From Myroides guanonis (lineage in GTDB: Bacteria; Bacteroidota; Bacteroidia; Flavobacteriales; Flavobacteriaceae), in contig NZ_FORU01000013.1 of the NCBI RefSeq assembly GCF_900114085.1, forward strand, positions 1 through 64,000: a stretch of DNA of 64,000 nt, written 5' to 3'. Each line of letters opens with the position of its first letter. Positions within the stretch are counted from its first letter, which is position 1. The position numbers and the translations under genes are program-made. Below are positions 45,801 to 53,794 of this stretch, piece by piece. The notes under the pieces were generated by a model. It did not search any database. It saw only the letters and a program-made list of their open reading frames with translations, and had not been told where the DNA came from.

Positions 45801-48800
45801 GCAAGATCAGCTTCAGCTAACTCTGCTCCACAAATGTTCGTTCCTAAGCCTGTAAACCCTAACTTAGCACCACTTCTAAAATCACATCCATTTATATCAA
45901 AAAACACTTTTACCTGAACGCGATCTAACGTATTAAGTTTAACTGTATTTGGTAGACTAAGGTTAAGTGTATCATTGCTTACTATAAAGTTCGTCCCCGC
46001 AGTAAAAGTAACTGTAGGATTCAAATCTGTAACATTAAAAACATTACTAAATTCAAATCTATCGAAGACCAATCCTGGTGCAGTATGTAAAGGAATACGC
46101 ACTTTTAATTCATCTACTTGAGTGTCTCCTCCATTATGAATTTCAATAGTATACCACAATTCTTTACAAAAATCTTGTTTGTCATTTTGATTAGAAGCAT
46201 CCACAATAGATGTTTGCAAATCATCTTCCAAATCCTTATGTGTTAAAGTATATTTTGCTAAACCACAACCTTCTGCGTTATTTGCAGGATATGTATCTGG
46301 TGCGCAATTATAACCCGCTACCAGTGTCAATTCTTCAACCTTACAATCAATTATTTTTGAAGTAATTTTATAGAATTGTGAACCACCCCCTCCAAAGTTT
46401 CCTAATTTATATAAACCATTTTCTGGTGATATCGCAGCCCCCTCATTAGAACCGTCAAAACCAGAAACAGGAATTATAGTCTCTATTCCTAAAGCACCGG
46501 AGTCTTTAGAAATCCAAACACTATTAAAATTTCTTTTTCCTTCACTTTCAAGCTTAACAATCCAAGATACTTCCGTTCCATCAGGACTTAAAGTTCCCAA
46601 CTCAGCTCCATTAGTTAGAGACAGTTTTAAACTACCAATACCAGTGTTGTATTTTAAAGCTTGTGTTTCAGTGAAAGGAGATTCTACTCCTGCTCCATCA
46701 TAAACAACTCCTTCTAGCTTTATAGCTACTTGCAATTCTTTAGCCGTTATAGTAGGTTCACAACCCAATAAAACTACAGTAGGTACAATCTCTATTACAA
46801 ATCCTTCATCAAAAAGAGCTGTATTCGTAATAGCATTTAAAATAGTTGCTAAATCTACTATATACGCCCCATTTGATACTGCAAGACCAGATATTGTAGC
46901 CACATTATTTATTCCTAACCAAGGCTGATTTTTTATGACAACCTTAACCCCTGTCATTTTTAAATAATCAGGCACAGTTAAAGTAGCTTTAGTAGCTTTA
47001 AAAAGCTTTCTAAACTCTTTAGTAAAAATAGCATCTTGTCTGTCTAATTCAAAAACAGTAGCTGTAAATGTAGCTATATTGGTATTTTCTTCACAAGAAA
47101 CGAAATCAACAGTTCCTGCTTTAAAATTAAATGCAACAGGCACATAAAAACCAGTTGCTGTGTAATCCCTTCCACAAGCCAAGGCTTCATTTCCACGTAT
47201 TAAATATGATTTCGTTGGAAACTGAACAAACTCTTCACTAACCTCATTTGCTTTAATTTGTAGAGAAAGTGTTACAGTATCATTATCCAAAAGTACATTG
47301 TTTAATGCAGCTTCATTTGACACCGAAAACTCCACAATAAAACTTCCTGCATTTTCTTGAACTACTAAGTTTGAAAATGTATGAGGAGTACCATTACGTG
47401 TTACCACCACTTTTCCAGTATTATTCTCAAAATATGCCAATACATTATTGTCTTTTGCAACAACCATACGAATCGTTGTAAAAACTTCACCTGCTTGCAT
47501 CACAACTGTAGAACTTTGAGAAATCTCTAAAAGATCTCCTGCAATAAAAGTTCTAATTTGAACATCATTGGAATTTGCAATTGTTCCAACAGTAGGTATT
47601 CCAGGTCCATCCACTGCATACCCTAAAGACACGCGCTTCAAAGAAGCTGCATGGTTTTGCAATCCATTAGTACAAGGTCCAGCATCACAATATCCATTTA
47701 ACTTTGTTTCGTTACATTTGAAAACGATAGAAGTACATGGACTATTAGCTGCATCCTTTTTATTCAACTCTCCCCCTACTCGATACCATAAATCAGACAT
47801 CATAGGGCAACTCAACTCTAATGGGAATTTTAGACGTGCCGTCGAAAGATTCAAATCTGTATTCAAGTCCCAAGGAGCTGTTCCATACATAAATGTTAAT
47901 TTATATTCGCTATCCGAACCTGTCGGAACAGCTACTACAGGAAAACCACCAAGGGTCATTGCAATAGCAGTCGCATCAGAAATAGATAAATCAGGAGATA
48001 AACTAATTATTACAGAAAACGTATCTCCTACTGCTAAACCAGCAGCAGGAATTTTAAAGTTTTTAAACAAGAAATCTGCTTCAAAAGCCTCTCCTGTTGT
48101 AATATCAATTTCTCCAATATTTTTCCCATCAAAAGAATAGGTTGCCTCAGCAGTCACCGATCCATTTGCCAAAACTGGCGCGCAAGCACCACTAAATGTA
48201 TAAGACGCATTGAAATAATTTCCGTTATTCGTAAACGAAGTAGGTGCTGTAGTACAATTAGCTTGTGTACTTTCCGGTGCACTTATATACTGGTCAAATG
48301 TAATCACAACACTTTCTCCTGGTTCTAATGCTGAAATGCTTATTTTAACATTCTTAGGCTCATTACCTGGAGTTCCTATGACTGGTGCTGAACTACCATT
48401 TATTTTAATAGTATTCGGATTAATATTACCACCTAGTTCATTCGTTCCAATTTCAAACTCAATAACTGATGTAGCCGTACCTCCTTTATTGGTAATAGTC
48501 CACGTTTGCGGAACATATCCATTAAAACAAGCCGCTACAGATGTATTTGCTTTTACCTCTAATTGTGGTGCATTCGCAGCCTTTATGTTTATAATACTTT
48601 TTGTTGTACCATTTACACCTGAGTTGGTACATTTTTCTGAACAGCCATAATACACCTCATAATCTGTAGCAGATAATTCGCAAGCTACAATATTTACTTT
48701 TTCTGTAAAAGAAATTGTGCCTCCTGACTTTAAAGTATTTCCTGTAAAAACAAGTTTATTTGAATCACTCGTATCCACTGCCCATCCATCCACAACACCA

Positions 48801-49456
48801 TAAGTCAGATGTTCTAATCCATCCCCTAATATGCGTGCTAAATAAATTTCAGAAATTGCACCCGCACCCTGATTTATTATCGTAATCGTACGTTCTACCT
48901 CATCTCCAACATTTCCTAATATCGGACTCGGTGAAACAGAAACTCTTAATACTGCATGGATAACATTAATAGCTTCACTTGTATCTGGTTGATCTACTCC
49001 ACAACCTGAAAAAGTATATTGTATTACATTTCCATCCGCAGGTTTTCCAATTACCTCACATAATGCTTTAACCTTAAAAGTAATAACCATTTCTTCGGTT
49101 ATAGATCCAGCAGTAATCGTTGGTAATTTTATCTCTCCTCCATTTACTGTTACACTATTCATAACCGCATTATTACCATCTACTTTTACGGTATTCGTAT
49201 CCAATGCAAATCCTGGAGGAATCACAAAATTCAAAGTACCATTTGTACATTCCGTAGCGCCCTTTCCTATTTTTACGGAAAACTCCTTATAGTCTGCACA
49301 AGCATCTAATCCAACTAATTGACTCCCTGTTATAAGGGTCTGCGCTTGTGATTGAAATGCCACTAACGAAAATAAGGAAGTAAAGAACAACAACAGCGCC
49401 ATTCTATTCTTCCTTAGATTCGAAAAAACATAATTTAATGTAGTTTTATAACTCAT
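39824..49456 (-). CDS. Giant T9SS surface protein (SprB-like adhesin) with HYR-like repeats and gliding-motility C-terminal domain
   Basis: 3210 residues. Signal peptide with a long N-region (cleavage near FQSQAQT, about 38). Residues about 40-1560 are beta-sandwich, DUF11/CARDB-like segments for cell-surface or extracellular display. Residues about 1570-3105 hold 17 clear HYR-like repeats plus one divergent lead copy, in two length classes (long about 90 residues, short about 80), each with four cysteines and an A-T-D-x-C-G-N core. The C terminus (about 3110-3210) is the gliding motility-associated domain (NAISANGDGVNDEFQLKG, FNRWGKLVYTT), a type B T9SS signal. First gene of the operon with the SprF-like and OmpA-like genes. 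Role in adhesion or gliding is inferred. Confidence 0.92.
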   Translation of the reverse strand: MSYKTTLNYVFSNLRKNRMALLLFFTSLFSLVAFQSQAQTLITGSQLVGLDACADYKEFSVKIGKGATECTNGTLNFVIPPGFALDTNTVKVDGNNAVMNSVTVNGGEIKLPTITAGSITEEMVITFKVKALCEVIGKPADGNVIQYTFSGCGVDQPDTSEAINVIHAVLRVSVSPSPILGNVGDEVERTITIINQGAGAISEIYLARILGDGLEHLTYGVVDGWAVDTSDSNKLVFTGNTLKSGGTISFTEKVNIVACELSATDYEVYYGCSEKCTNSGVNGTTKSIINIKAANAPQLEVKANTSVAACFNGYVPQTWTITNKGGTATSVIEFEIGTNELGGNINPNTIKINGSSAPVIGTPGNEPKNVKISISALEPGESVVITFDQYISAPESTQANCTTAPTSFTNNGNYFNASYTFSGACAPVLANGSVTAEATYSFDGKNIGEIDITTGEAFEADFLFKNFKIPAAGLAVGDTFSVIISLSPDLSISDATAIAMTLGGFPVVAVPTGSDSEYKLTFMYGTAPWDLNTDLNLSTARLKFPLELSCPMMSDLWYRVGGELNKKDAANSPCTSIVFKCNETKLNGYCDAGPCTNGLQNHAASLKRVSLGYAVDGPGIPTVGTIANSNDVQIRTFIAGDLLEISQSSTVVMQAGEVFTTIRMVVAKDNNVLAYFENNTGKVVVTRNGTPHTFSNLVVQENAGSFIVEFSVSNEAALNNVLLDNDTVTLSLQIKANEVSEEFVQFPTKSYLIRGNEALACGRDYTATGFYVPVAFNFKAGTVDFVSCEENTNIATFTATVFELDRQDAIFTKEFRKLFKATKATLTVPDYLKMTGVKVVIKNQPWLGINNVATISGLAVSNGAYIVDLATILNAITNTALFDEGFVIEIVPTVVLLGCEPTITAKELQVAIKLEGVVYDGAGVESPFTETQALKYNTGIGSLKLSLTNGAELGTLSPDGTEVSWIVKLESEGKRNFNSVWISKDSGALGIETIIPVSGFDGSNEGAAISPENGLYKLGNFGGGGSQFYKITSKIIDCKVEELTLVAGYNCAPDTYPANNAEGCGLAKYTLTHKDLEDDLQTSIVDASNQNDKQDFCKELWYTIEIHNGGDTQVDELKVRIPLHTAPGLVFDRFEFSNVFNVTDLNPTVTFTAGTNFIVSNDTLNLSLPNTVKLNTLDRVQVKVFFDINGCDFRSGAKLGFTGLGTNICGAELAEADLAPATSKRILIEGGSDSFPELETITHKVVLDPVLTVGGNLRAKYNFELLNTGADKNTDAITDEYYFAIKLPVGWSIVGNPQDYIQPAGKVEYKGIDQLDNRGYIYKVTQDISVDERIKLVNVPLKYTVNDEVSLTCNHDFGKIAVMVFQNIDVSSCNTPSCPKGIDQVLLEDLIPMILPVDGVLTIDPPQQTRIICNPSLDGKVPTLEDVTFTNGFYLSWYENEQEAIADKVNTRLPLNTPLVDGRTYYVINRFIADGACKSNIGEIKVLLNNEVLIGTTDLICSIDQQTYNIVVELTGKGPYLVSGTGAPGSFNGDVWTSDTIAKGTAYSLIFTDANNCTPLVIEGEAPVCCTLQIECPSDITITSCEQGYGPEITGIPTILTSCGATTYTYSDSQISVCIAGVRSFARTFIVTDVSGVEVECEQIITIEDKVTPVLNRKPQSITVSCESNTTEALESWLRNHGGAVATDACGVVVWTNNFDTISFDALCGEKAGSYTVTFTATDACGNEVSEIATFTIEDKTPPTITKVAEGLTLECKSANYQQLLDAWLGSNGGATATDGCSNDVDLEWDHDFTVVTQGSCPGTGSALVTFTVTDPCGNKATTVATFTVVDTTAPTFTKKPKSKIVECDGKGNLDGPDGFHAWLADHGGAEAADSCGIVTWSTTHIEDTNTICGITGTVIVDFIVTDACGNMAFEQATFAIKDTKAPIIEKPASHLEIECGVHVEDELNAWLSNFGGAVATDNCGEVTWTHNYAGKLTVCGAPIEVTFTATDACNNKSVTMATVKVVDTIVPTITKEAQDLTVECNSNTELAFTNWLKNHGGAEAIDSCSIVTWTNDSETVDFISTCGKAGSYTVTFTATDACSRKIATTATFTVVDTEAPKFVGVLPVTKMTVSCDVVPATPILVATDNCGEAVISFTEKRVGGLCANSYDLVRVWTATDSCGNATSFTQTITVEDKVAPKFDQTDLPANNTVSCLNDVPTVEVLTAEDNCGTADVVFKETQVDGTCANSFVLTRIWTATDLCGNSVSHTQVITVEDKIAPTFVEDLPANITVSCLNDVPVAAALTAKDNCGTADVEFKETKVAGTCVNSFVLTRIWTATDECGNSISHTQIVTVEDKIAPKFVEVLPSNITVSCLNDVPVAAALTAKDNCGTADVEFKETKVDGTCANNFVVKRTWTATDLCGNTTSHTQIIIVADKLAPVFDVVPQDVTVECDGTGNKADFQNWLTNFGNAVATDNCSADDKLGWNTEIVNKSVLCGKTGNTVVKFTVTDECGNASSKQATFTIKDEMAPSIDKPADNLVIECGTNVDTQITTWLNNRGGAIASDLCGSVTWTNNYTGLTAACGNTGNATVVFTATDSCGNTEVTSATIKVVDTLKPTLVKEAQGLTVQCGTTTQQALDNWLANHAGAEATDSCSTVKWTNDYVPANFVTTCGNAGSVKVIFKATDACGNEITTTATFTVVDTEAPKFVGTLPVAKMTVSCDVVPATPILVATDNCGEAVISFTEKKVGGLCANSYDLVRVWTATDSCGNVTSFTQTITVEDKTAPEFTKSPDDVIVECDGAGNIKAYKDWLATFGNAVASDNCSAADKLVWTTEVVNTSVLCGKTGNTVVKFTVTDECGNTSSKQATFTIVDTIGPDFIVEAIDTTVACDGNGNANDLAAWLANHGGAKAIDACSNTVTWTNNFTGLVKACGSTGTATVIFTATDSCGNESETTATFTIVDDVAPVFTTNLPKDLTLECTAGIPEAAVMNAVDACSTAKIEFTELRTNGDCLGSYQLVRTWTATDSCGNTASHVQKITIEDTTAPVFVDPLPAKELFLSCEDLKEREQLKAIDSCGTVNVTFTEETIAGDCPNRYDLLRTWTATDSCGNETEFEQTIHVACKIEFTNAISANGDGVNDEFQLKGIECYPGNTVEIFNRWGKLVYTTTNYNSNGNVFKGYANTKHVVSGGEKLPTGTYFYVVKYDFSLGNGTTQTMDQSGYIHLESN
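40140..44745 (-). repeat. HYR-like repeat region of the giant surface protein
   Basis: Reading N to C, after one divergent copy: five long repeats, four short, three long, one short, two long, two short, then the C-terminal domain (10 long and 7 short). Units end in F-T-V/I-x-D-T/K and begin A-P-x-F. Some are nearly identical in DNA; for example 42306-42408 equals 42546-42648 over 103 bases, 240 bases apart. Repeat pairs 5-6 and 12-13 are also very close in protein sequence, indicating block duplication. Confidence 0.9.
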
Positions 49457-51056
49457 AAATTTTAATTTAATTTCTATTCTTCTTTTTCAATCTTTTATCT
49501 AAAAAGATCTTCTCACATTTATTTACTATATCACATTATTAACAAATTTTTAGATTATACTTTATCATAGTTTTCAATTTTATTCCTTTAACCCTAATGT
49601 TCTATATTCATACTATTATAAAACACCCAAAAACTTCTCTTCGAAACATGCAGACATACCAATGCTTTCACTAATCCATCTTTAAAAAGACTAGTAAAAT
49701 CATTTTGTAATAAAACATTTTGGGAGAGACTTAGAAAATCTTATTTAAGAATTTCAAGTTAGATAAGAGAACTAAATGGTATTTCATAGTTAGTAAGTTT
49801 TGATGTTTATTATAATATATTGGCTTTTTAAAGTCTCCTACTTCATTATTCAAACAGCAAACTAATAAGAAGATTTAATATTCCATTCTATGTTTATTTA
49901 CAATAAAACACACAAAACAGCATACATAATTAATCTTCTATCTCAATTGTCAAAATTACGAACTATATTAATTTGACAAAACAAACTCTAAGACACACGA
50001 CATTTTTATTAATAACTAAAAAAAACACGCTCTTTTATTAAAAATGAAACAAGTCATTTAATAAATTAAATATGAAATACAAAATTATAGTATAAATTAC
50101 ACTAACTATTATCATTCTCAATGCGCGAACAATTATCGTGATTAAAGATTTTAACTTTTTTAACTTTAAAAAAACGACTAATATTTAAAAAATTGAAACA
50201 TTAATCAGAATACAAACAAATTACAAACAAATTTATTACATATTGTCATTTATGTGTTAAAAAGCAAAAAAGCAAACCTACTCTACTTCATTAAGAAGAT
50301 TAAATATATTTCTTACTTAGAACACAAAATTTCATATAATGAACCACAAAGTTTAGTAATTATAGAGGAAGTTTTTCTTCATACACTAAACAATTGTTCT
50401 AAAAAACATGAATGGAATTGGAGAAGTTCAAAATTGTATAAAAGAATCTATATGAAACATTAATATACAGTATGGGAAGGCATAACTCTATAGTGTCTTA
50501 AAGCTCTATAAGTTTCTATTAGATCGATTTGTACTCCTATGTTTGTTTAGAAATTGAAGATGCTGTTATCTATTACATTTAATTTTATTGATCTAGAATA
50601 TTGTTAAATACAAATCAGCAAGCCTTCACATCTCAAAAAACAATTCATATTTCTAACGATACTCTTTGCAAGGGTTATTCAAAGGCTACTCACTCAATAA
50701 GTGAACACTATTTGCTACCGATCTGAAAGAATTTGTGGTCGATGTTTCATGTAGAGCACATCGATAAAAAGCTAGTTAGAAATTGTATTTTATAAATGGT
50801 TTCTATTATTGTTATGAAAAGCTGATAACAGACATACTAACTGTTGAAATATAAAATACTCAATTGATTAAATGTCGTAAAACAAAACATTTCTATCATG
50901 AAACCAAGACTATGAATACTAAGGTTTGTATGCAAAATTATGTCTAACTTTATGAATTAAGCCTTAAACAAAGAGTACGATAAACTTTTTTACTAAAAAT
51001 TAGTTATATCTATTCTTATATCCTCTTAGAATATTCATTTTTATAGATTAAAAATT
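49457..51056. other. 1.6-kb gene-poor region upstream of the giant gene
   Basis: The longest non-coding stretch in the window. It contains a good minus-strand promoter (49951-49980). An open frame of 69 codons at 50254-50463 begins with GTG and matches nothing recognisable. The rest (about 50500-51050) is AT-rich with no clear structure and could be decayed coding sequence. Confidence 0.5.
49951..49980 (-). promoter_or_regulatory. Candidate promoter of the giant surface-protein operon
   Basis: On the minus strand TTTG (49980-49977) and TAATTTTG (49958-49951) are 18 bases apart, matching the flavobacterial pattern. No other TANNTTTG box was found between it and the gene, so the predicted leader is about 490 bases long. 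Confidence 0.55.
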
Positions 51057-51704
51057 CTATATTTTTTTTGATTTTACCATATAGAACAGTACAGCTATAG
51101 GTATCAACAACAAACCGATTATCATGGGTTCTGATTCTATTAATTGAGGTGCACGAACTAAGGTAAGAACTAATCCTCCAAGTGCGCCACCAAAATGTGC
51201 AGCATGACCGATATTATCTTTATTTGCTTTCATTCCATATATTGAATAAAACAAGTATCCTATCCCAAAAATATAAGCAGGAATTGGGATTGGAATAAAT
51301 AATAAAAATAATTTCATTTCGGGATTAATCAATATTGCAGCATATACAATCCCCATAACAGCACCTGATGCCCCTATTGCTCTGTAATTATAATTGTTTT
51401 TATAAAAATACAAGGTTAATGCACTACCTACTATTAGACTACCGAAATACAGTAACAAAAAATAAGCTGATCCAAATATCTGAACAACCAATGGTGCAAA
51501 CATAAAAAGCGTAAACATATTGAAAGCTAAATGCATCAGATCTCCATGCAAAAAAGCAGAACTAATCATTCGATACTTTTCTCCTTTCAATATACTACCT
51601 ATATGAAATTCATATTTTGAGAAAAACGAGTAGTCTTTAAATCCTTTAAAGCTTATTAAAGCCGTGATTGCAATCAATAACACCAATATTATAGGAGTTG
51701 CCAT
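51057..51704 (-). CDS. Rhomboid family intramembrane serine protease
   Basis: 215 residues with about six membrane helices. The catalytic serine is in GASGAVMG (helix 4) and the histidine in HAAHFGGALGG (helix 6). The L1-loop WR motif is replaced by KYRMISSAFLHGDLMHLAFNM, and HGDxxHLxxNM is the conserved rhomboid H-x-x-x-x-H-x-x-x-N element. It cleaves membrane proteins within or near their transmembrane segments; its substrate is unknown. It is divergent from the lipid acyltransferase, with overlapping promoter elements between them. Confidence 0.94.
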   Translation of the reverse strand: MATPIILVLLIAITALISFKGFKDYSFFSKYEFHIGSILKGEKYRMISSAFLHGDLMHLAFNMFTLFMFAPLVVQIFGSAYFLLLYFGSLIVGSALTLYFYKNNYNYRAIGASGAVMGIVYAAILINPEMKLFLLFIPIPIPAYIFGIGYLFYSIYGMKANKDNIGHAAHFGGALGGLVLTLVRAPQLIESEPMIIGLLLIPIAVLFYMVKSKKI

Positions 51705-51760
51705 ATTTGAAATTTTAAGTAAAAATACTCATTGTTTTACAACGCTGAAATATTTCACCT

Positions 51761-51768
51761 CAAAAATA
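51761..51768 (-). promoter_or_regulatory. -7 promoter box for rhomboid gene
   Basis: Minus-strand TATTTTTG, matching TANNTTTG, 57 bases before the start codon. Confidence 0.55.
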
Positions 51769-51778
51769 GATAATAAAG

Positions 51779-51786
51779 TATCTTTG
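51779..51786 (+). promoter_or_regulatory. -7 promoter box for lipid acyltransferase
   Basis: TATCTTTG matches TANNTTTG, 15 bases before the ATG at 51802. It lies only 10 bases from the divergent rhomboid box, so the two promoters share DNA. Confidence 0.6.
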
Positions 51787-51801
51787 TAGAAACTTAGTTT
51801 T

Positions 51802-52698
51802 ATGAATTACCTTGTATATATACTGGCATATCCTTTTCTTTGGCTTTTCTCAAGAATACCATTTGCTCTTTTTTATATATTTTCTGATTTTATGTATTAC
51901 CTACTCTACTATGTTGTAGGATATCGTAAGAGAACGGTTAGAAAGAACTTAGAATTAGCTTTTCCCAATTTAAACAAAGAAGAACGACTAGAAATCGAAA
52001 AAAAATCATTTCGTCATCTTTGTGACACTTTTCTCGAGATGGCCAAAACAATTAGTTTACCAGAGAAAGAAATGAGAAAACGTTTTCAATTTACAAACCT
52101 AGATTACCTTTTAGAGTTAGAAAAAGAAAACAAAAGTATTATGCTATTCTGTGCACATTACGCTAACTGGGAATGGACAATTGTTTTAGGAAATCAAATA
52201 AATTTTCAAGGTTTTGCTGTTTACAAAAAAATAAACAATCCTTATTTCGATGCTTTTATCAAGCGTACACGTTCTCGTTTTAATACCATATTAATAGAGA
52301 TAAAAGAAACGATACGAGTAGTTAGAAAAAATGAAATAGATAAAAAACATGGTGTTTATGCTTTCATCAGTGATCAATCTCCTATGGTTAGTCAAACCAA
52401 CTATTGGCATGAATTTATGGGAATTGAAGTGCCTGTTTACACCGGCGGAGAAGCTTTGGTAAAAAAGTACGACATTACCCCTCTTTATTTAAAAGTAGAA
52501 TATGTTTCTAGAGGGCATTACAAAGCTACTTTTGTTCCTTTATTAAATGAAGATGAAGTTTTAAAAGAAATTCCAAACTACGAAATTACCAATCGCTTTT
52601 TAAAGGAAGTTGAAAAACAACTTATTGAAGCACCTGAATACTACTTTTGGACTCACAAGAGATGGAAGCATAGAGGTAAAAAACCTAAGAACTTATAA
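51802..52698 (+). CDS. Lysophospholipid acyltransferase family protein (LpxL/HtrB-like)
   Basis: 298 residues with one N-terminal membrane helix (about 5-35, YLVYILAYPFLWLFSRIPFALFY). RKRTVRKNLELAFPNLNKEERLEIEKKSFRHL and CAHYANWEW (the H-x4-E acyltransferase catalytic pattern) match the lipid A lauroyl/myristoyl transferase family. FISDQSPMV corresponds to the conserved D-Q motif. Expected role: adding a secondary acyl chain to lipid A on the inner face of the inner membrane. Single gene. Confidence 0.93.
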   Translation: MNYLVYILAYPFLWLFSRIPFALFYIFSDFMYYLLYYVVGYRKRTVRKNLELAFPNLNKEERLEIEKKSFRHLCDTFLEMAKTISLPEKEMRKRFQFTNLDYLLELEKENKSIMLFCAHYANWEWTIVLGNQINFQGFAVYKKINNPYFDAFIKRTRSRFNTILIEIKETIRVVRKNEIDKKHGVYAFISDQSPMVSQTNYWHEFMGIEVPVYTGGEALVKKYDITPLYLKVEYVSRGHYKATFVPLLNEDEVLKEIPNYEITNRFLKEVEKQLIEAPEYYFWTHKRWKHRGKKPKNL

Positions 52699-52838
52699 AA
52701 TTATGATTGATGATAATAACTGTCATATAACTCTGATTACACAATAGATATAGACAACAATCTAACTAATTTTCTTAATCTAGGTTAACTTTTTTCTATA
52801 TATTAAGTAGTAATTTTATAGTACTAAAAAACAGAGAT

Positions 52839-53708
52839 ATGAAAACAGTTAATAAAATAGTTAAACCCCGTACACCGCATTTTGTAGGTGATGGTTTTCG
52901 AGTACATAATTTTATTCCTAGCACACCCAATATGGATATGATAGAAATGGATCCTTTCATCAATTTCGATTATAATTCCAAATTCAATTTTTCGCCAACT
53001 GATATTCCCAGAGGTGTAGGTGTACATCCTCACAAAGGTTTTGAAACCGTTACAATTGCCTATCATGGACAAATTGAACACGGAGATAGTAGTGGCGGAG
53101 GAGGAGTTATTGCCGAAGGTGATGTACAATGGATGACAGCAGGTTCAGGAATTTTGCATAAAGAATTTCACGAAACAGAATGGAGTAAAAACGGAGGTGT
53201 TTTTCAAATGGTACAGTTATGGGTAAATCTACCTGCAAAATTCAAAAACACGGCACCTAACTATCAGTCGCTCAAAAACGAAGCTATCACCCGTTACAAC
53301 TTAGATAACAACAATGGCTTTATAGAAATAATTGCAGGGGACTATAAAGGTATTAAGGGGTCGGCTACCACCTTCTCTCCAATTCATATGTACAATCTAA
53401 AGGCTAAAAAAGGTGCTGAAATTAACTTATCATTCCCTTCTCATTATTCTACATTGTTATTGGTTATTGAAGGAGAAATTAAAGTGAATGACGGTGAATT
53501 AGTACAAACCGACCACGTGGTTTTAATGAATAGAGACGGAGAGGATTTCAATGTTCAAGTTTCTTCAGATGCAATAGTATTAGTGCTGTCAGGAGAACCT
53601 TTAAAAGAGCCTATCGCCCACCATGGACCCTTTGTGATGAATACACGTCAAGAACTTATTCAAGCTTTTGAAGATTTTCAAGCAGGGAAATTCGGAGAAT
53701 TAAATTAA
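52839..53708 (+). CDS. Pirin family protein (second copy)
   Basis: 289 residues, bicupin. The metal site is visible in GVHPHKGFETVTIAYHGQIEHGDSSG and in GSGILHKEFHE (H and E). The N terminus MIEMDPFINFDYNSKFNF and C-terminal SGEPLKEPIAHHGPFVMNTRQEL are typical of pirins. It is only distantly similar to the pirin at 23111-23989, so the two are separate subfamilies. Function probably quercetinase-like or regulatory; not determined. Single gene ending in a strong terminator shared with the convergent mutase. Confidence 0.92.
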   Translation: MKTVNKIVKPRTPHFVGDGFRVHNFIPSTPNMDMIEMDPFINFDYNSKFNFSPTDIPRGVGVHPHKGFETVTIAYHGQIEHGDSSGGGGVIAEGDVQWMTAGSGILHKEFHETEWSKNGGVFQMVQLWVNLPAKFKNTAPNYQSLKNEAITRYNLDNNNGFIEIIAGDYKGIKGSATTFSPIHMYNLKAKKGAEINLSFPSHYSTLLLVIEGEIKVNDGELVQTDHVVLMNRDGEDFNVQVSSDAIVLVLSGEPLKEPIAHHGPFVMNTRQELIQAFEDFQAGKFGELN

Positions 53709-53736
53709 TACTATTCAACAAATCCATATTTAAGCC

Positions 53737-53773
53737 AAAAAAGGCTGTGTTTTATAAAACACAGCCTTTTTTT
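53737..53773. terminator. Bidirectional terminator between pirin and phosphosugar mutase
   Basis: A perfect 18-bp palindromic stem (53737-53754 with 53755-53772), core GGCTGTGTTTTA, with A-run left and T-run right. Confidence 0.94.
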
Positions 53774-53794
53774 AATCTTTTAAGATTTACAGTA

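Noticed and set aside
37820..48650. Several open frames of 62-190 codons on the plus strand opposite the OmpA-like and giant repeat genes
   Set aside because: They mirror the repeat periodicity or codon pattern of the minus-strand genes and have no motif or start context of their own.
50254..50463. 69-codon plus-strand open frame in the 1.6-kb gap
   Set aside because: It begins with GTG, shows no family motif or recognisable domain, has no promoter box just upstream, and such a length can occur by chance in AT-rich DNA.
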